Below, piece by piece: positions 23,214 through 35,812 of a stretch of DNA of 64,000 nt. The notes under the pieces were generated by a model. It saw nothing but the letters and a program-made list of their open reading frames with translations, was not told the DNA's origin and searched no databases. A program made the position numbers and the translations under genes. Origin of the DNA: Chamaecrista fasciculata (Eukaryota; Streptophyta; Magnoliopsida; Fabales; Fabaceae). The DNA lies in the NCBI GenBank assembly GCA_003254925.1, contig QANZ01036951.1, positions 8,758 through 72,757 on the forward strand, given 5' to 3'. Positions within the stretch are counted from its first letter, which is position 1. Every line of letters begins with the position of its first letter.

Positions 23214-23807
23214 TGATAATAAGCCCAATAATTAGGAGGCTCAAATGGCAACGTATGCCCCTGGCCCAATGCGCCAAATATCCATTGGACAAGTTGAAGG
23301 GTCGTGAACGCCCTACATCTTTCCAGGACAAGGGCGCCCATAAGCACGGAGAGTGAGGGCGCCCACGGAGCGAAGAATAAGGAAACATTCCCTGAGTCAA
23401 TCAGGAACCAATGAAGGATCGCTCAGGATCCGCTGTCAATCAAGACAAATCATTCAGAGATCCTCTCCCCTAATAAACACCTTGGCCATCAAGGCACCTT
23501 TGACAGAAAAGGAAATTACGTGGGAGCCAAGGATCACTATCAGATCAGCCAGGATCACAATCAAGCATCCAGGCATTTATGGCAAGATCACAACAGATTG
23601 CCCTTAGCCAGTATAAAAGCACGCTGGAAAAAGGTACGCTCTCTACTCAGTCAATTGAGATTATTGAGCTCACAACCATTACTAACTTAAGCATCGGAGG
23701 TGAATCGCAAGGCCACCCTTGTGTGTTCATTGACTTGCAGGCGACCTTTGACCCAGAGTTGCCTCACCGAACCAGGTAATGACCCCTGGCCAGAACCAGG
23801 TTCATCA
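23214..23807 (+). mobile_element. Solo LTR, Ty3/gypsy (Tat-like), fossil
   Basis: The 594-bp sequence starts TGATAATAAG and ends TTCATCA. A perfect 5-bp duplication AATGT flanks it (23209-23213 and 23808-23812). A TATA-like 'tataaaagc' at about 23613 and the end form 'ggttcatca' resemble the LTR of the gypsy element at 44864. No internal region is present, so it is a solo LTR left by recombination. The intact target duplication suggests moderate age. Confidence 0.85.
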
Positions 23808-23812
23808 AATGT

Positions 23813-24505
23813 GAAATTTTCAAGGTACATTAATTGACATCAAAATAAAGACAAAAGAAAGTCACTTGTTAAGTTACCCAGCTGACATCAGTATTTCATA
23901 TAACTAGTATAAGACCTCTGCGGTCACACAAGTTTTTTCTGTTTAAAACATATCATGATATATATATTAATAACATTCAAATTGTAAATATACTAGATAT
24001 CCAATAACATTCAAACAATATGAAAGTTTGAAGATATAATTGGCAAAAACAAATTTAAAAGTACAAGTTAGACTTCACAATTTGAAGACATCATAGTGCT
24101 TCTAGACGACAATCAGAAACTAATCTTCCTCGAGATGTAGATATCTTACATATTTTTTAATTTGTTGACTGTGATAAAATCCAATTAATACTAACAAAAA
24201 AAAATTGCATTGCAAAGTTTAAAATAAAATAAATTTTAAATATCTAATATTTTAGGAAAGTTATATTTAATTTGTCACACGAAAAATCTTAGTTTTTTTT
24301 TTCCACCACCAAAAATCTTAGTTGTCAAGTCTGTATAGCTCATTTTGGCTAAAAAAAAAAAATCTGTATAGCTCATCGGCTCATGGACAAAACTATGATA
24401 ATTTTGGGATTTTTTCACGCACGTAGCTGTTGCTTTGGTTGAAATGGAGATCGATTATTATATGTTAAAGTCTGCGAGTGACTACTATATTATTAAACCA
24501 ACAAC
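23813..24505. other. Spacer without a gene
   Basis: AT-rich, with no coding frame above background and no paired ends. A short duplicated 'aaaatcttagtt' phrase occurs near 24285-24320. Confidence 0.5.
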
Positions 24506-24509
24506 TTAG

Positions 24510-24875
24510 GTAAAAGTATTTTTTTCCCTTAAATTTTATCATCAAAATTTGTTTATTATTAATTTTATTTCTAAAATTTTACCTTTTTATTGGTTTTATC
24601 TTTTACCTATTTACATATAATAAATTAATGCCTGACTCTATCATGATTTTTAATTTGAGATATAATTTTATTTTATTTTTAAATAATTTTATATTATGTA
24701 TTATTAGTTACATAAAATTTACTGTTAATTATTCATTGGATGAAATAAGAGTAAAAGATAAAATCAACTAAAATAAGAAATTTTTGGAGACCAAATTGAT
24801 AATAAAAAAATTTTACATATAAAATTGAAAATTAATATAAAATTTAGAAACCAAAAAAAATATTTTTTTCCATCA
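24510..24875. mobile_element. MITE family B, copy 2 (worn)
   Basis: It shares the family core (attattagttacataaaat; 'agagtaaaagataaaatcaa') and inverted arms around 'aaattttatcatcaaaattt'. The ends are degraded. Confidence 0.5.
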
Positions 24876-24879
24876 CTTG

Positions 24880-25645
24880 TATGTATACATATGTGTATAT
24901 ATGAGTATTTATATATATATATATATATTCTACATATTTACAAGGTGATATATGAATGTTCATTTCATTAATTAGACACAACCAACCGAATGGTTGGTAG
25001 CTCAAGAAGTAGTGAATTAATTTATAGTTGGTGGAAGAACAGAATGTTTTGGGTAATTAGTAGTCCTCTTTTATTTTGGCCATTGGGTAATTAGTAGTCC
25101 TGAACTTGTTTGTTTAACATAATTTCAGGTTACTAAAAAAAATTAGTAGATACATCATACATTTAAGGCAGTGCAAGCAAGCACACACGATAATGGGTTC
25201 CACTAATTCACTTTAATTTGGAAACAAACCTTAAGATAAGTGGTAAGATAAATGAAACTACTAATTATTCTTAGACTACGAGTGGATCTATATACAAGGG
25301 TTTATTAATTATTCGTTTCAGTATCTAAGAAAATCTAGATATATATATATTGTGTTGTATGCCAGATAAGACCAAAACGATAATCTTCCGTAATTCAATT
25401 TTCATCCTCCCTTCCCTTCTAAAAATGATGAACACAACAATAGAAGCCGAAGGTACAGATCCATATATTTATTATTAATGCGCATAGTGGTCCAGGATCC
25501 GAAATTTTGTTTCATCATGGGGTCATGTTATAAATTCTATATATATAACTAGATATGTAGGATAGAGAAACAAAAAGCCAAATTGTTCATAGAAGTTCTT
25601 TCTCACAAGTGTATGTTTTTAGAATTAAGTTGATATACTAAAAAA
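24880..25645. other. Spacer with TA microsatellites
   Basis: (TA)n tracts occur near 24915 and 25342. No gene is recognised. Confidence 0.5.
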
Positions 25646-25649
25646 AATA

Positions 25650-26165
25650 GGTGAAAATCTCACTTTTGATCCCTGAAGTATAGAATGAATTCGATGTTGG
25701 TCCTAAACTATTTTTCTTTCTCTCTCCATCTTAGAACATTTTTACTTGTTCCACTACTAGTCCCAATTATAGTTCAATCTTATTTTTGTTGTTATTTCTG
25801 AAGTGGACACTTAAATAATTTCTCATGTACATTCTAATAAGTAGTTGACACAGAAAAGAGGAAAATCTCATTTCTTCGAAAAAAAAAATCAATTACAAAT
25901 TTATGTTTATTTTGCAAACAAGAAAGAATATTTGTCTTTCTTTCTTGGTAAACTCACTTACTATGAAACATATATATATATATAGGAGAGAAATCGTCTA
26001 TCTTAATTGTGTATCTTAATTGTGTAGGTTAGAGAAAACGGTAGAAATCAACTAGAATTATGTTTTGGATTAATGATAGAACAAATGAAAAGATTTGGGG
26101 ATGAAAACAAAATAAAAAAAAATATAGAGACCGAAACAGAATTTACTTTATTCTCCAAAAATTGA
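25650..26165. repeat. Degenerate inverted-repeat element
   Basis: The left arm 'tcacttttgatccctgaagt' and the right arm around 'gagaccgaaacagaattt' are weakly complementary, with the usual 'ggtccta' phrases. No target duplication is visible. Confidence 0.35.
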
Positions 26166-26240
26166 AATGAGGTTTTGACAATAATAATATTAGAGATATA
26201 AAGGAACATGATGATAGCGGCTAAGCATTCGATATTTATT

Positions 26241-26604
26241 GGGCAAAAGTATTATCAGTGCACCCTAATTATAGGGGTAGTTTCAATTGTATATCTAAAT
26301 TATTTTTGTGGTTAATTATAGTCACAAATTTTAATATTTGACTCAATTATACCCTAAGGTATAACGTCGTCTAAATCATTAACGGATTAAGATAAAGGGA
26401 CAAGTGACTTCTTTTTTTTAACTTTTTCATTTTGTGTCACTTGCATCTCTAAAAATGTTGACGTATGTCAACGTGAGGTCGATCAACACTTCACATTAAC
26501 GATTTAGATGATGTTAATTTTTGGGATATAATTGAGTCAAATGTAAAACTTCAAGGGTATAATTAAAATTATCCTATAATTTGGGACACCAAAGATGTTT
26601 TTAC
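26241..26604. mobile_element. TIR element (gcaaaagtattatc family)
   Basis: 'tgactcaattatacccta' on the left pairs with 'gggatataattgagtcaaat' on the right, and 'cgtcgtctaaatcattaac' pairs with 'cgatttagatgatgttaat'. Relatives lie at about 39110-39350 and 59640-59800. Ends are approximate. Confidence 0.6.
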
Positions 26605-26608
26605 TTAT

Positions 26609-27734
26609 ATATTATATAGATAAATAAATATATTTGTGGTCCATTGATTTGGAGGTAAGAAATAAGTAGTAGTACAGTAGTACAGTGGGATGTGTCAGGT
26701 GGGGTTATACAGTTTTGTCCGTATATATAGCACACATTTTAACTGCACATGCCCTAGAAGGTTCTATTATTCTATACCCATAACACCTCTACACTACTAC
26801 TCACTCCTCAATCCTCATTAATTCCCATCTCTCTATTTATAAATTTGAACCTCAAAATAAAAATATATATATATATAACAATAACTCCACAATCATTATT
26901 CATTAACTTATAAGTTGTTAATCTGCTAGCAGCATATGCTTTCTAGATTAAGCTTGTTGGTTTTTTTTTTTATAAACCATTACTTTCTGGTCTATTCATG
27001 AAACGATTGAAGATCAATCTCACAAATTGGGGGAGCAAACAATTTAAAACACTCTCAATAACATTAACTCTAAAAATCAAATTTGATTTTGCTCACCTAA
27101 AATATAATTCATCAACCATGCANGAGAGAGAGAGAGGGAGGGGCAAAAGAGTGGAACAAAAAAAGAGGACATCGGATTCCAAAATTTGTCGAGAGATAGA
27201 GAGAGAAGAGTGAAGTGGCCGCATTTGGTGAGGACGGTCCTAATAAAATCATTAATATATGAGTAATACGACTCACAGTGACACCACAAAACTGTCGTTT
27301 TGTACCCTATCCCTTCCCTTGCACACTCCTCACTCACACTGTCGTTTTCTCTCCATTTGTCTTCACTTGTAAGTTGTAACTTCAACTTTCTTCCATAATT
27401 ATTTTCAATCCTTTCTCACATTCTCTTCTTCTCGTCCCTCAGTTTTTAGTTTTTACAACTCTTCTTTTCCTTTTTTAATTTCTTATCAATTTCTATTAAT
27501 TATATATATATATGCCCCCTCCAATCTTTAATCAAAGGAAAAAATATATATGATATTATTCTATCCTAAAGTATAATAGGATATATAAGCTCCCACAAGC
27601 ATAGATGATGATGTGGCTACCTATGGTAAAATCCAAGCACCATTCCCTTTAATCCACTTTCTTCACTATGTTCTCAATGTTCTATTATTTCGGGATGATG
27701 ACATATGCCATAGGTCATATTTGGCCATTACAAG
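26609..27734. other. Promoter-like region without a coding gene; gap at 27123
   Basis: A plausible TATA box (gtatatatagcac at about 26720) is followed by a C-rich stretch resembling a plant 5' leader (26790-26835). There is then no convincing coding frame. The frames at 26998-27385 contain the N and a GA repeat. It could belong to a noncoding transcript or a damaged gene. Confidence 0.35.
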
Positions 27735-27739
27735 TTTAT

Positions 27740-29865
27740 TGTTGGAAAAATCACAAGGGACCAAAGCGGAAGCGAAAATAGAAAAATAATTATAAAAGGG
27801 CGCAAAACAAACTTGTGATTTCCCTACGGATCCGCTAGCAGGATTTAAACCGGTGAAGGAAGAAGTTTTACCTCAATGTTTCAATCGGCCCGGTTTGAAT
27901 GTTGCGACTCTGAGAAGTCCACTCCAAGTGTCTTTCCTCTGTCGGTGATCCACACGAACAGTTTGCTGACACCAAAGTGCTAGCCTTCAGTTCTTTTCTC
28001 CAAAAGAACTCGGGACTCCAATCTACAGTTCTTGGAATTCAAGAACAATTCTTGAATCAAGAATGATGGTGGCGCCAAGAACAACAAGAACCCCTTCTTG
28101 TTTTCTCTCTCAAAAAACCCTAATTAGAATGCAAGTCGATTTTTCTCTCTCTTGTTTTGAGGAACTCGACTTGCTTCTCTCTCTACAATTAGGGAGCTCA
28201 AAAATTTTCTCTCTCTAGGAAAATTCAAGTGAGCAAGTCGACTTGCCTAGGCTCTATTTATAGAGTTGGGGAAATTAGATAATTATAATTAGGGAATCCC
28301 TAAATTAATGGATTATTAAATTATAAAATTATAAGATTACAATAATATCATAATTTTATGACTTGAATTCTTAATTAAAATATTACCTTAATATCTTAAT
28401 TGAATTCAAAATTTAATATCTTAATTGAATTCAAAATGCAATCTTTGAGAATCAAAATGGAAGATCAAATCTTCCTCCTTGTTCCCCAAGCCATGCGCCG
28501 TCCCCTCTCCCTTTATTAGGAATTTAATAAATCAAAATAACATTCCTAACTTTTAGGAAGTTATAACTAACTTATATATTTCCTAACAATATTGAATTAA
28601 GATAATACCCTATTATCTTTAATTGAAAATTTGAATCTTGAAATCAAAATCATATCTTGAATTCAAATTCAAATCATGACTTTAATTAATAAAACATTTC
28701 CATTAATTAAAATCAAGTTGATAGAGGCGCCACCCTCAACCCTAATTATCCAAATATTAGTGAATTTAATAAATCAATAATCTCCTAATTTTTAGGAATC
28801 TTATCTGATTTATTATTCCCTAATATTATAATTGTAAATAAATTAATCCAATTAACTATTGAACAATTAATATATTTAAACTTGTCCCACAAATTTAAAT
28901 ATCACAAACGTAGATTTTATTTAAGACAAGACTTCGTGTCCCATACATTCAGCTATGTCTTAAATCGTGTCACTCGAGTGACTCACGAATTAACCCTAAT
29001 TCGTGTCCCTTTAAACGGTGTCTAGATCCTGCTCATGTGTGACCCAGCAGGCCCCACGTGAAGTTGGCAGCAAGTCATCTCCATGACTCACAAGTCGAGA
29101 GCGGACTCTAACAAGCCATCACGACTACCCAAAACACGTGAGTTATCGTTTTATCAAAACCGATTTAACCTTAGTACCACCTTGTCATAGACCCTATTGT
29201 CACACGACATCTTGGTTCTGGATAAGGCACGAAAAAGTCATCCTTAATCCAAACCTCAACTTTCTCGATTTCTTGAGTTAGTCCCATTTTTCTGAGTGGC
29301 AACTCTTTCCTTGGACAGACTCATCGAGGGCGCCAGTTAGATATCTCTCATCTCTATGAGGGACAAAATTCCATCTTGGTCAACCACATTCCTCAGCACT
29401 GTAATCAACCAAACCCGTACCTAGCCTGTATAGCTACCCTGCTACGGGCAACGTTGGACTAGGCCAGAGTTCGACAACTACAACGCCGGAATAGTCAAGA
29501 CCTCAGGTCTAAGGCATCGTGACAGGTGTACATGAGAGGCTAGCTAATGACTAAACCCATGCAGGACTCTCCAGGTCGGTCCAGCAACTCGTAACCCTTT
29601 ACTTATTGAACCATGACTCTCGTAAAGCATCTAGTGCATGTATCTCTATACACCGAGGTCATGCTGGTCTTAGTTCATTTCAAGTTCCCACTTGAATGAG
29701 CGACCAGGGACATATTTAGATTAATTATCTTATAATTAATCAAGGACGCTATCATAGTAAACTTGCTAATAATATGATAACAACATAATTTATCTTCTAT
29801 AAATTAATCAAAAATATTCAAAACATTTACATAAAATGATTGGCCCTAGAGCACAATCTCCAACA
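27740..29865 (-). mobile_element. Solo LTR, 2.1 kb, probably Ty1/copia (fossil)
   Basis: The ends TGTTGGA and TCCAACA are inverted, and a perfect 5-bp duplication TTTAT flanks them (27735-27739 and 29866-29870). Read on the minus strand it has a TATA box (ctataaatag near 28263), a GA-rich leader and a U5-like tail 'cgcttccgctttggtccc'. That tail suggests copia, but the lineage is inference. No internal domain is left, so it is a solo LTR. The perfect duplication argues against great age. Confidence 0.8.
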
Positions 29866-29870
29866 TTTAT

Positions 29871-31323
29871 AACCAGTTATAACTACCCTAACTTTATTTT
29901 ATTTTTGGATAAACTCATTTGTTTTAGTTATTTAGGGGGGCCTGGCTTCATGTTGAATCTAGGCATTCATTGATGATTATATATATATATATATTACGAT
30001 GGCTATGGTTAAGCTAGATTCATGATTTAATTGAGTATAAATCAATTATTATTTTAATTTTTAAAAATTGAATTACTAATTTAGTTTTTTTTTTTTTTTT
30101 NAAAAATTGAATTACTAATTTAGTTTTTTTCTTTTTTTTGAGTTTTGGGTTATCTCCTATGTGAAAAAAATTAATTTGTAAAATCTATTTATTTGAACCC
30201 ATTAGGGTTATTATTGTCTTTTCATCTTTCTTGTATTTTTAGGCAAGCCAAAACAAAAAGAATTCTAGAGCAGCAAAAAAGATTGAGAGAGAAATATTTT
30301 TACGCAAACAAAAGGAGATGAGAGGTTTATTTTTTAGACTTGCTCTTGCTTAACATTTTCTGCTATCGGACGATGATATGAACTCCAATTAGGTTAAAAT
30401 TTTGTGGGCAAGTACCTAACATATAATTCTTCATTTTGAATGGTGAAGATCGTATTTAAAAGTATTGATTTTGGAAAGTGGGGTTTTGTTGCAAAAATTG
30501 GATTGATTTTATTGACATCATTGCACTATCTATCATGTTTCATCTTTCAATAATAAGCCTGTCATCCTGATCCGATTGAGCTGATTTCGGTGAGCAGGTT
30601 CGTGACTTAATGTTTCTCATTTTGAAAGGTGGAGATTGCATTTGGATAGTCTGAACTCTGTCATATATGATTCAAACAATAGCCTATCTCTTTTGTTTAG
30701 TTTTATCTTGTTTTTGTGTTTTTATGTGATTGAATTATCATTTTAGTTCAATTGTAGCTTGTTGAATATTTGTAAGACATTATTGGTGATAGTGGATTTC
30801 ATTTGCTAGACCAAGAGATGTTCCGTGTTTTTTTATCCTTCACATTAGAAGAGTTTTTGTCACGTTAAATAATTTTTGGTATTCATGTTTTGTGCATTTT
30901 TTATGTTATGGTTGTTGTTGTGATTGTTGCTCTTCACTTCTCCTATTATATTCATTCAAGTGAGGAAGAATTATTGATATTATTTTAGTGTGCTTGACAT
31001 TAGGGTTGATTGAATTATTAATTTACTCATGATTTTGTCTCACAATTTTTTTTATTTAACATCACAAATAATTAAATAATAGCTATATATGAATATATCA
31101 TTAAATTCCTTCCATATATATAATATATTTTTAATCTCAACTTGAAAGATAAATTTTACATAATTATGATTATTAAAAAAAATGTATACAGCAAATACTT
31201 ATTATTACTGATTGTACCTATATCTCAATTCACAATCATATATTGTTTGATTCTTTCAGAAGTTAAACAGTATATTTTAATCTTTTAGAGATTGATTAGT
31301 TAAATTAATGTTATTTTAGGAAN
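29871..31323. other. Intergenic, with a duplicated contig end at 30101
   Basis: A block of about 30 bp (aaaattgaattactaattta plus a T-run) occurs on both sides of the N at 30101. An exon-like stretch at 30243-30325 is rich in Lys/Arg codons and has possible AG and GT borders, but I know no relative. The rest shows nothing. Confidence 0.45.
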
Positions 31324-32200
31324 ACAAGAAAGTTGAGATTTCTCATAGTAATCATAAAATTCGTCAGCCAAGCAATTAAGTAAATAATAACGACAATTAA
31401 ACTCATCTCTCTCCCATTTTTCTATTTTTTCAGCATGATCTTTCTTTTCACCATCACTCATAGAATCAGTAGAAACATTTTTCGGATTCTTTTCAGTGAG
31501 TACATAGGAAACTTTTAACAAATTAAGATAAAATAAAACCTTCCCTTTCCACCTCTTAAAATGGACGCCTTTGAAACGGAAGGGCTTGATAAGATCACCA
31601 ACTCCACTCTTATTTTCAGTTGTAGCATCCATGATAAAAATTTGAATTACCTTAAACTTGTTGGGGCTACAAGAGAAAATAAGAAAATAATAGACAAGAA
31701 ATAAAAATATTAGTAAAGACGGACTACGTGGTATTTGGCCGAGGCACGGATATCTCGCTTTCTTTAAGGTAATTCACGCCCTCCACGGGTAGAAACTTTG
31801 TCTATTTTCCCGGTGTAGTGGTACACGGACGCGTCACCTCCAGGATACAACGGCCAAATACTCGCCTTTTTGAGTCTACAACTTCTACACAAAGAAGTAG
31901 ACAGGACTCTACTCCCACACTTTTTTCTCTACCCAAGAGACACAAATATTTTACTCTCACTTTCACCCTTAGTATATTTCATATCATCTCCAAGACACCA
32001 AACACTCACTTATATATATATATATATATATGCACTCCCTCACACGCTTGTCTTTTCCAAATCAGCCGTTTGAACCCACATTGAAATACATTGAAGGCAC
32101 GTTATGCATTATTTGAGATGGCACGTTATATCAAAATTAATTTTTGAAAACGTTGGATGCCAATAATAAAAATTAAGGCTAAATGAAAGTAACGGCTAAA
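31324..32200 (-). mobile_element. Ty1/copia fragment: gag start and leader/LTR (fossil)
   Basis: At 31324-31632 the minus strand encodes the N-terminal part of a copia gag polyprotein: [19 protein letters not shown], then [11 protein letters not shown] and [18 protein letters not shown]. Higher coordinates hold a leader and probable LTR with a GC-rich block (about 31730-31860) and a (TA)n near 32010. The element is cut off at the N at 31323. It is broken and only a small part is left. Confidence 0.65.
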
Positions 32201-33111
32201 ACGTACACAATGCCACTACAGTATCATAATTATAATTATATACAATAATTTATAATAAAATATCAACATTATGTAATATTGTCAGTTGAAAACATCAACC
32301 CGAACTTTTGTAACTTAGTTCAATTACCAAATAAAATAATGCATTATTCTTCAAAAGTCGGAAATTGATCATAAAAGAAGGGTGATGCAAAATTGAGAGT
32401 GACCAAGGGATTTTGCATTGATTGGATTATACTAATTTCCTTGGGTTCATGAGAACATCAACGATATATGTGCATGTGGTGATTGACTAATAGCTTGTCT
32501 CTTTAATTTCAAACAATAAAAAAGTTTGATTACCGCAATAAATCATTTCTTGCAATTGAGTACAATAAACTTTGCCTTGTTCGTTGATAGAAGTCTTGGT
32601 AAAGAATCTACAAAAGAGTTATTTGCAAAGATGGTCATATGAATCTATTCGGATCTTTAAGTCAGATAAATCCAGAGATGATAATATGAAATAGATAGCC
32701 TACTTTAAATTAAGGTTTTATTAAGAATATATGAAGAGAGTATGATGAGTGAGAGTCAGTTAAAGAGAGAGAGAGTGAGCCTAAATTTTAAGAAAAGAAT
32801 GACTCCTTATAATCTTTGGTTTATGGAAAAGTGAGGAGTTGACTTTGTCAACTTAGACAACTATTCTTTCTCTTTCAAAGTTAGAAGTGTGACATTGTTA
32901 AAAAAAATCACCTCAATAGTCAACTTAATATATATATATAAATAGACAAATAAGTTAATATGACTAATGTAATAAAAAGATTTGTTTCTTATTTCACAAT
33001 ACATAATTCATTCATAATGAAAATGTAGGTTATAAGCTTATAATTTTATTTTTAGAGAATCAAATTCTGATTTTCTATATTTTAAATTGATTAAATTGAA
33101 TATCAATTATT
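32201..33111. other. Spacer without a gene
   Basis: AT-rich. A stretch near 32740-33010 ('agagtatgatgagtgagagt'; 'atttcacaatacataattca') is partly similar to 35280-35525, so this is a dispersed repeat of unknown type. Confidence 0.45.
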
Positions 33112-33265
33112 ATTGAGAATATTACATATATTATATAATATTATGTGGGATTATGTGAGGTCCACATGTTGAGAATATTATATATTATACTACGTTACAT
33201 ATATTATATAATATTATGTGGGGCTATGTAGGGTCCACATATTGAAAATATTATATATTATATTG
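33112..33265. repeat. Tandem repeat, about 72-bp period, two units
   Basis: The unit starting 'acatatattatataatatta' at 33124 recurs at 33196, each containing 'ggtccacat' and 'aatattatatatta'. The adjoining sequence to 33590 ('aaagtctcacattgtctagg') may be the edge of an old LTR or TRIM element. I could not close its other end. Confidence 0.5.
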
Positions 33266-33815
33266 TGCTAGAATGTGTCAAATAAAAGTCTCACATTGTC
33301 TAGGTTATGGATGAGCCAAAGATATATATATTAAAATGTGAAATGGGGGGGTAACCAAGTTGAGGAGAAGGAAGGTCTCACGCACACAAGCATGAGATTC
33401 TGGTGGGCAATCATAGTTGAAAACTGACGATTCCCCCCTGCGCGCGTAGGCAAAGGGCACATTTATGAACAAGTCGATTGAAATATGCTCCCCAATTACA
33501 AATAACCAACCAGGGTATGTAGCTCGAATTGGCGCCATCAAGTTGTCAGCGGAGATGGCCACCAAACCAAAATAGGGTTTTTTTCTCATTTTTATATTTA
33601 TAAAAATAAAAAATTCTTAATTTATATTTATTTTAAATACTTTTATATATATATTTATTTTGTCGACACTAAAATGTTTAATTTTTTTTTAAATGACTTA
33701 AGGCCTCCAACGTAGAGCGCCTTTAGCATAAAAATTATTTTTTGAAAAGGCATATGTTTCTTTTATTTTTTTAAATATATATATATATATAATATATTGT
33801 ATTATATAAATATAT

Positions 33816-34955
33816 GGCCAAAATGCAAGGGACCCCCTTAACTTTGAGTCATGCGCAATTTTATCCCCTTCAACTTCAAAAATGCATAAAAAATACCTTA
33901 ACTTTAATTTATGTGTAACTTATAACTCCTTATGTTAACTATGTTCAAAATTTAATAGATTTGTCAAATCAGCTTTCAAAATTGACACATCATCATCCAT
34001 TGTGGCACCCAAATCATTTTTATTTTAAAATTAAAAGTTGTTAGCAGCTTAGCATCCTTTTTTCTCAATTGCATTCAATTGTTAGCAGCTTTCAAATTCT
34101 TCAATCTTCACCATACCTCTGTACCAGGAATTTTGGCATTTTTTATCAAATAAGAAAGAGGGAAAAAGAAAGACGAAGGACAGTTTTCCTATTCTTCTCC
34201 TTATCTTCTCTATCGCTCCATAGTCCATACCCTAAAATTTCTAATTAGTACATTTCCTCTGGTTTTGCTCTCACTCTTCAATTCTTCAACTTCGCTATCT
34301 TCTTCAAGCCCGTTTGGGTAAGCTTGTAAAAAAGAACTTTATTTATCAAATTTTTTTAAAAAAAATTTTGAGTGAAGCACTAGTATTTTTAAAATGAACC
34401 AAAATTGTTTGGATATAAAATGACAAAAGGACTTTTAATTAATAAAATGAACCAAAAGATCGAATAGCTTTTTCAAGTGCTTTAAGTGGAAGCTACAAAA
34501 TTGAACTTCTTAAAAAAAACTATATTTTAACTTTTTTTGTAACTTATCATTTTTCTTAAAAATTTATCCAAACAAGATTTTATGTTTATTAAAAAAATAT
34601 TTTTTAGATCAAAAAAGCCTATCCAAACGGGCTCTTCTTCCAATCACCGTTACATTATTTTTTTTTTTTGGAACAAAATCATCATTACATTCACATTCAC
34701 ACATTATTCATATTTCATAATAAAAACTTAAAAGGCGAAAAAAATCAATATTTGAAAATGTCTCCTGCTTATGTATTCTATTTCTGCAAAAAAGATGCTG
34801 AGTTGCTAACAATTTTAAAATAAAAATTGTATTTGATTGCCACATTAGATGATGAGGTGTTAATTTTGAAAGCTGATTGTACATGAACTAAATATATGAC
34901 CCAAAGTTGAGGTACACATGATCCAAAGTTCAGGGAGGTACTTTGCATTTTGGCC
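33816..34955. mobile_element. Mutator-like TIR element (ggccaaaatgc family), 1.14 kb
   Basis: Ends GGCCAAAATGCAAGGGACCC and the complement of 'ctttgcattttggcc' are flanked by a perfect 9-bp duplication TAAATATAT (33807-33815 and 34956-34964). The interior holds a second, nested MITE (34307-34633) and no transposase. Confidence 0.85.
34307..34633. mobile_element. Nested hAT-like MITE, 327 bp
   Basis: Terminal repeats AGCCCGTTTGGGTAAGCTT and (reverse strand) AGCCCGTTTGGATAGGCTT. Flanks CTTCTTCA and CTTCTTCC form an 8-bp duplication with one mismatch. It lies inside the element at 33816-34955. Confidence 0.75.
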
Positions 34956-34987
34956 TAAATATATATAGAGACACACACATAATATAC

Positions 34988-35115
34988 AGGTTAAATTATA
35001 TTTTTGGTATCTTGTGATTTTATTCTATTATACTTTGGTACCACGTGATTTAAAAAAATGACATTTTTGGTATCCTGTGGTATTCTTTATTAACGTTTTG
35101 GTACCTTGAGTTTTA
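34988..35115. repeat. One arm of a gggtaaattac-type MITE
   Basis: 'tactttggtaccacgtgatt' and 'tatcctgtggtattcttt' match one arm of the family at 22664. The opposite arm is missing. Confidence 0.5.
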
Positions 35116-35812
35116 ATTCCGTTAGCAAATTAGCGAAAATTGACACTTATGAGGCTATTACAATGTTAGAATAAGAAGTCATGTTGAAATTTTTAACTCC
35201 ATTTGTTTTCAAAATTTTACCACAAGCTTATAAAAGTATATAGATCTCAAATATAACAAATTATGCCCCCAACATATAAAGAGAGTATAATGAATGGGAG
35301 TCCATTAAAGAGAGAGAATATGTGAGTCGAAATTCAACATTGGTGAGTAATTGACTTTGTTAACTTGAGTAGCCACCTTTAATTAGACGGTCAGATTAGC
35401 ATATAGTGTTAGTTTTCTTTTTAAAATTAGTAGTGTGACGTTGCTAGGAAAATAAATAGATAAATTAACTCAATATGAATAATGTAATAGAAAGACTTGG
35501 TTTCTTATTTCACAATACACAATTCATTTATAATTAAAAACAATAAAAGTCACACCTTATTATTTCCTTGAAGACCACATCACCTCATACATTGCAACAC
35601 GAAATATGAACTTTCAATACACTCAAAACCCCATCATCAATATATGTAACTCTATATATGGTGCGCACAACTTAATTATTAAAATACAAAGTTACAAACC
35701 AAACAAACAGTATATATAATATAATTTAGCCCTCAAACTAATATAACATGATATAACATATATTGTTTTGCCTATATATATATATAATATAACCAGGAAC
35801 ATAATTAATTAA

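Noticed and set aside
23119-23779. Several open frames within 23.1-23.8 kb
   Set aside because: They lie in the GC-richer solo LTR (23214-23807) or cross its border; LTRs do not encode these proteins.
30243-30325. Lys/Arg-rich exon-like stretch
   Set aside because: Borders fit GT/AG loosely, but there is no neighbouring exon or recognisable protein.
33305-33589. 94-residue minus-strand frame
   Set aside because: It is next to an unassigned repeat edge and resembles no protein that I know. The frame probably reflects higher GC content.
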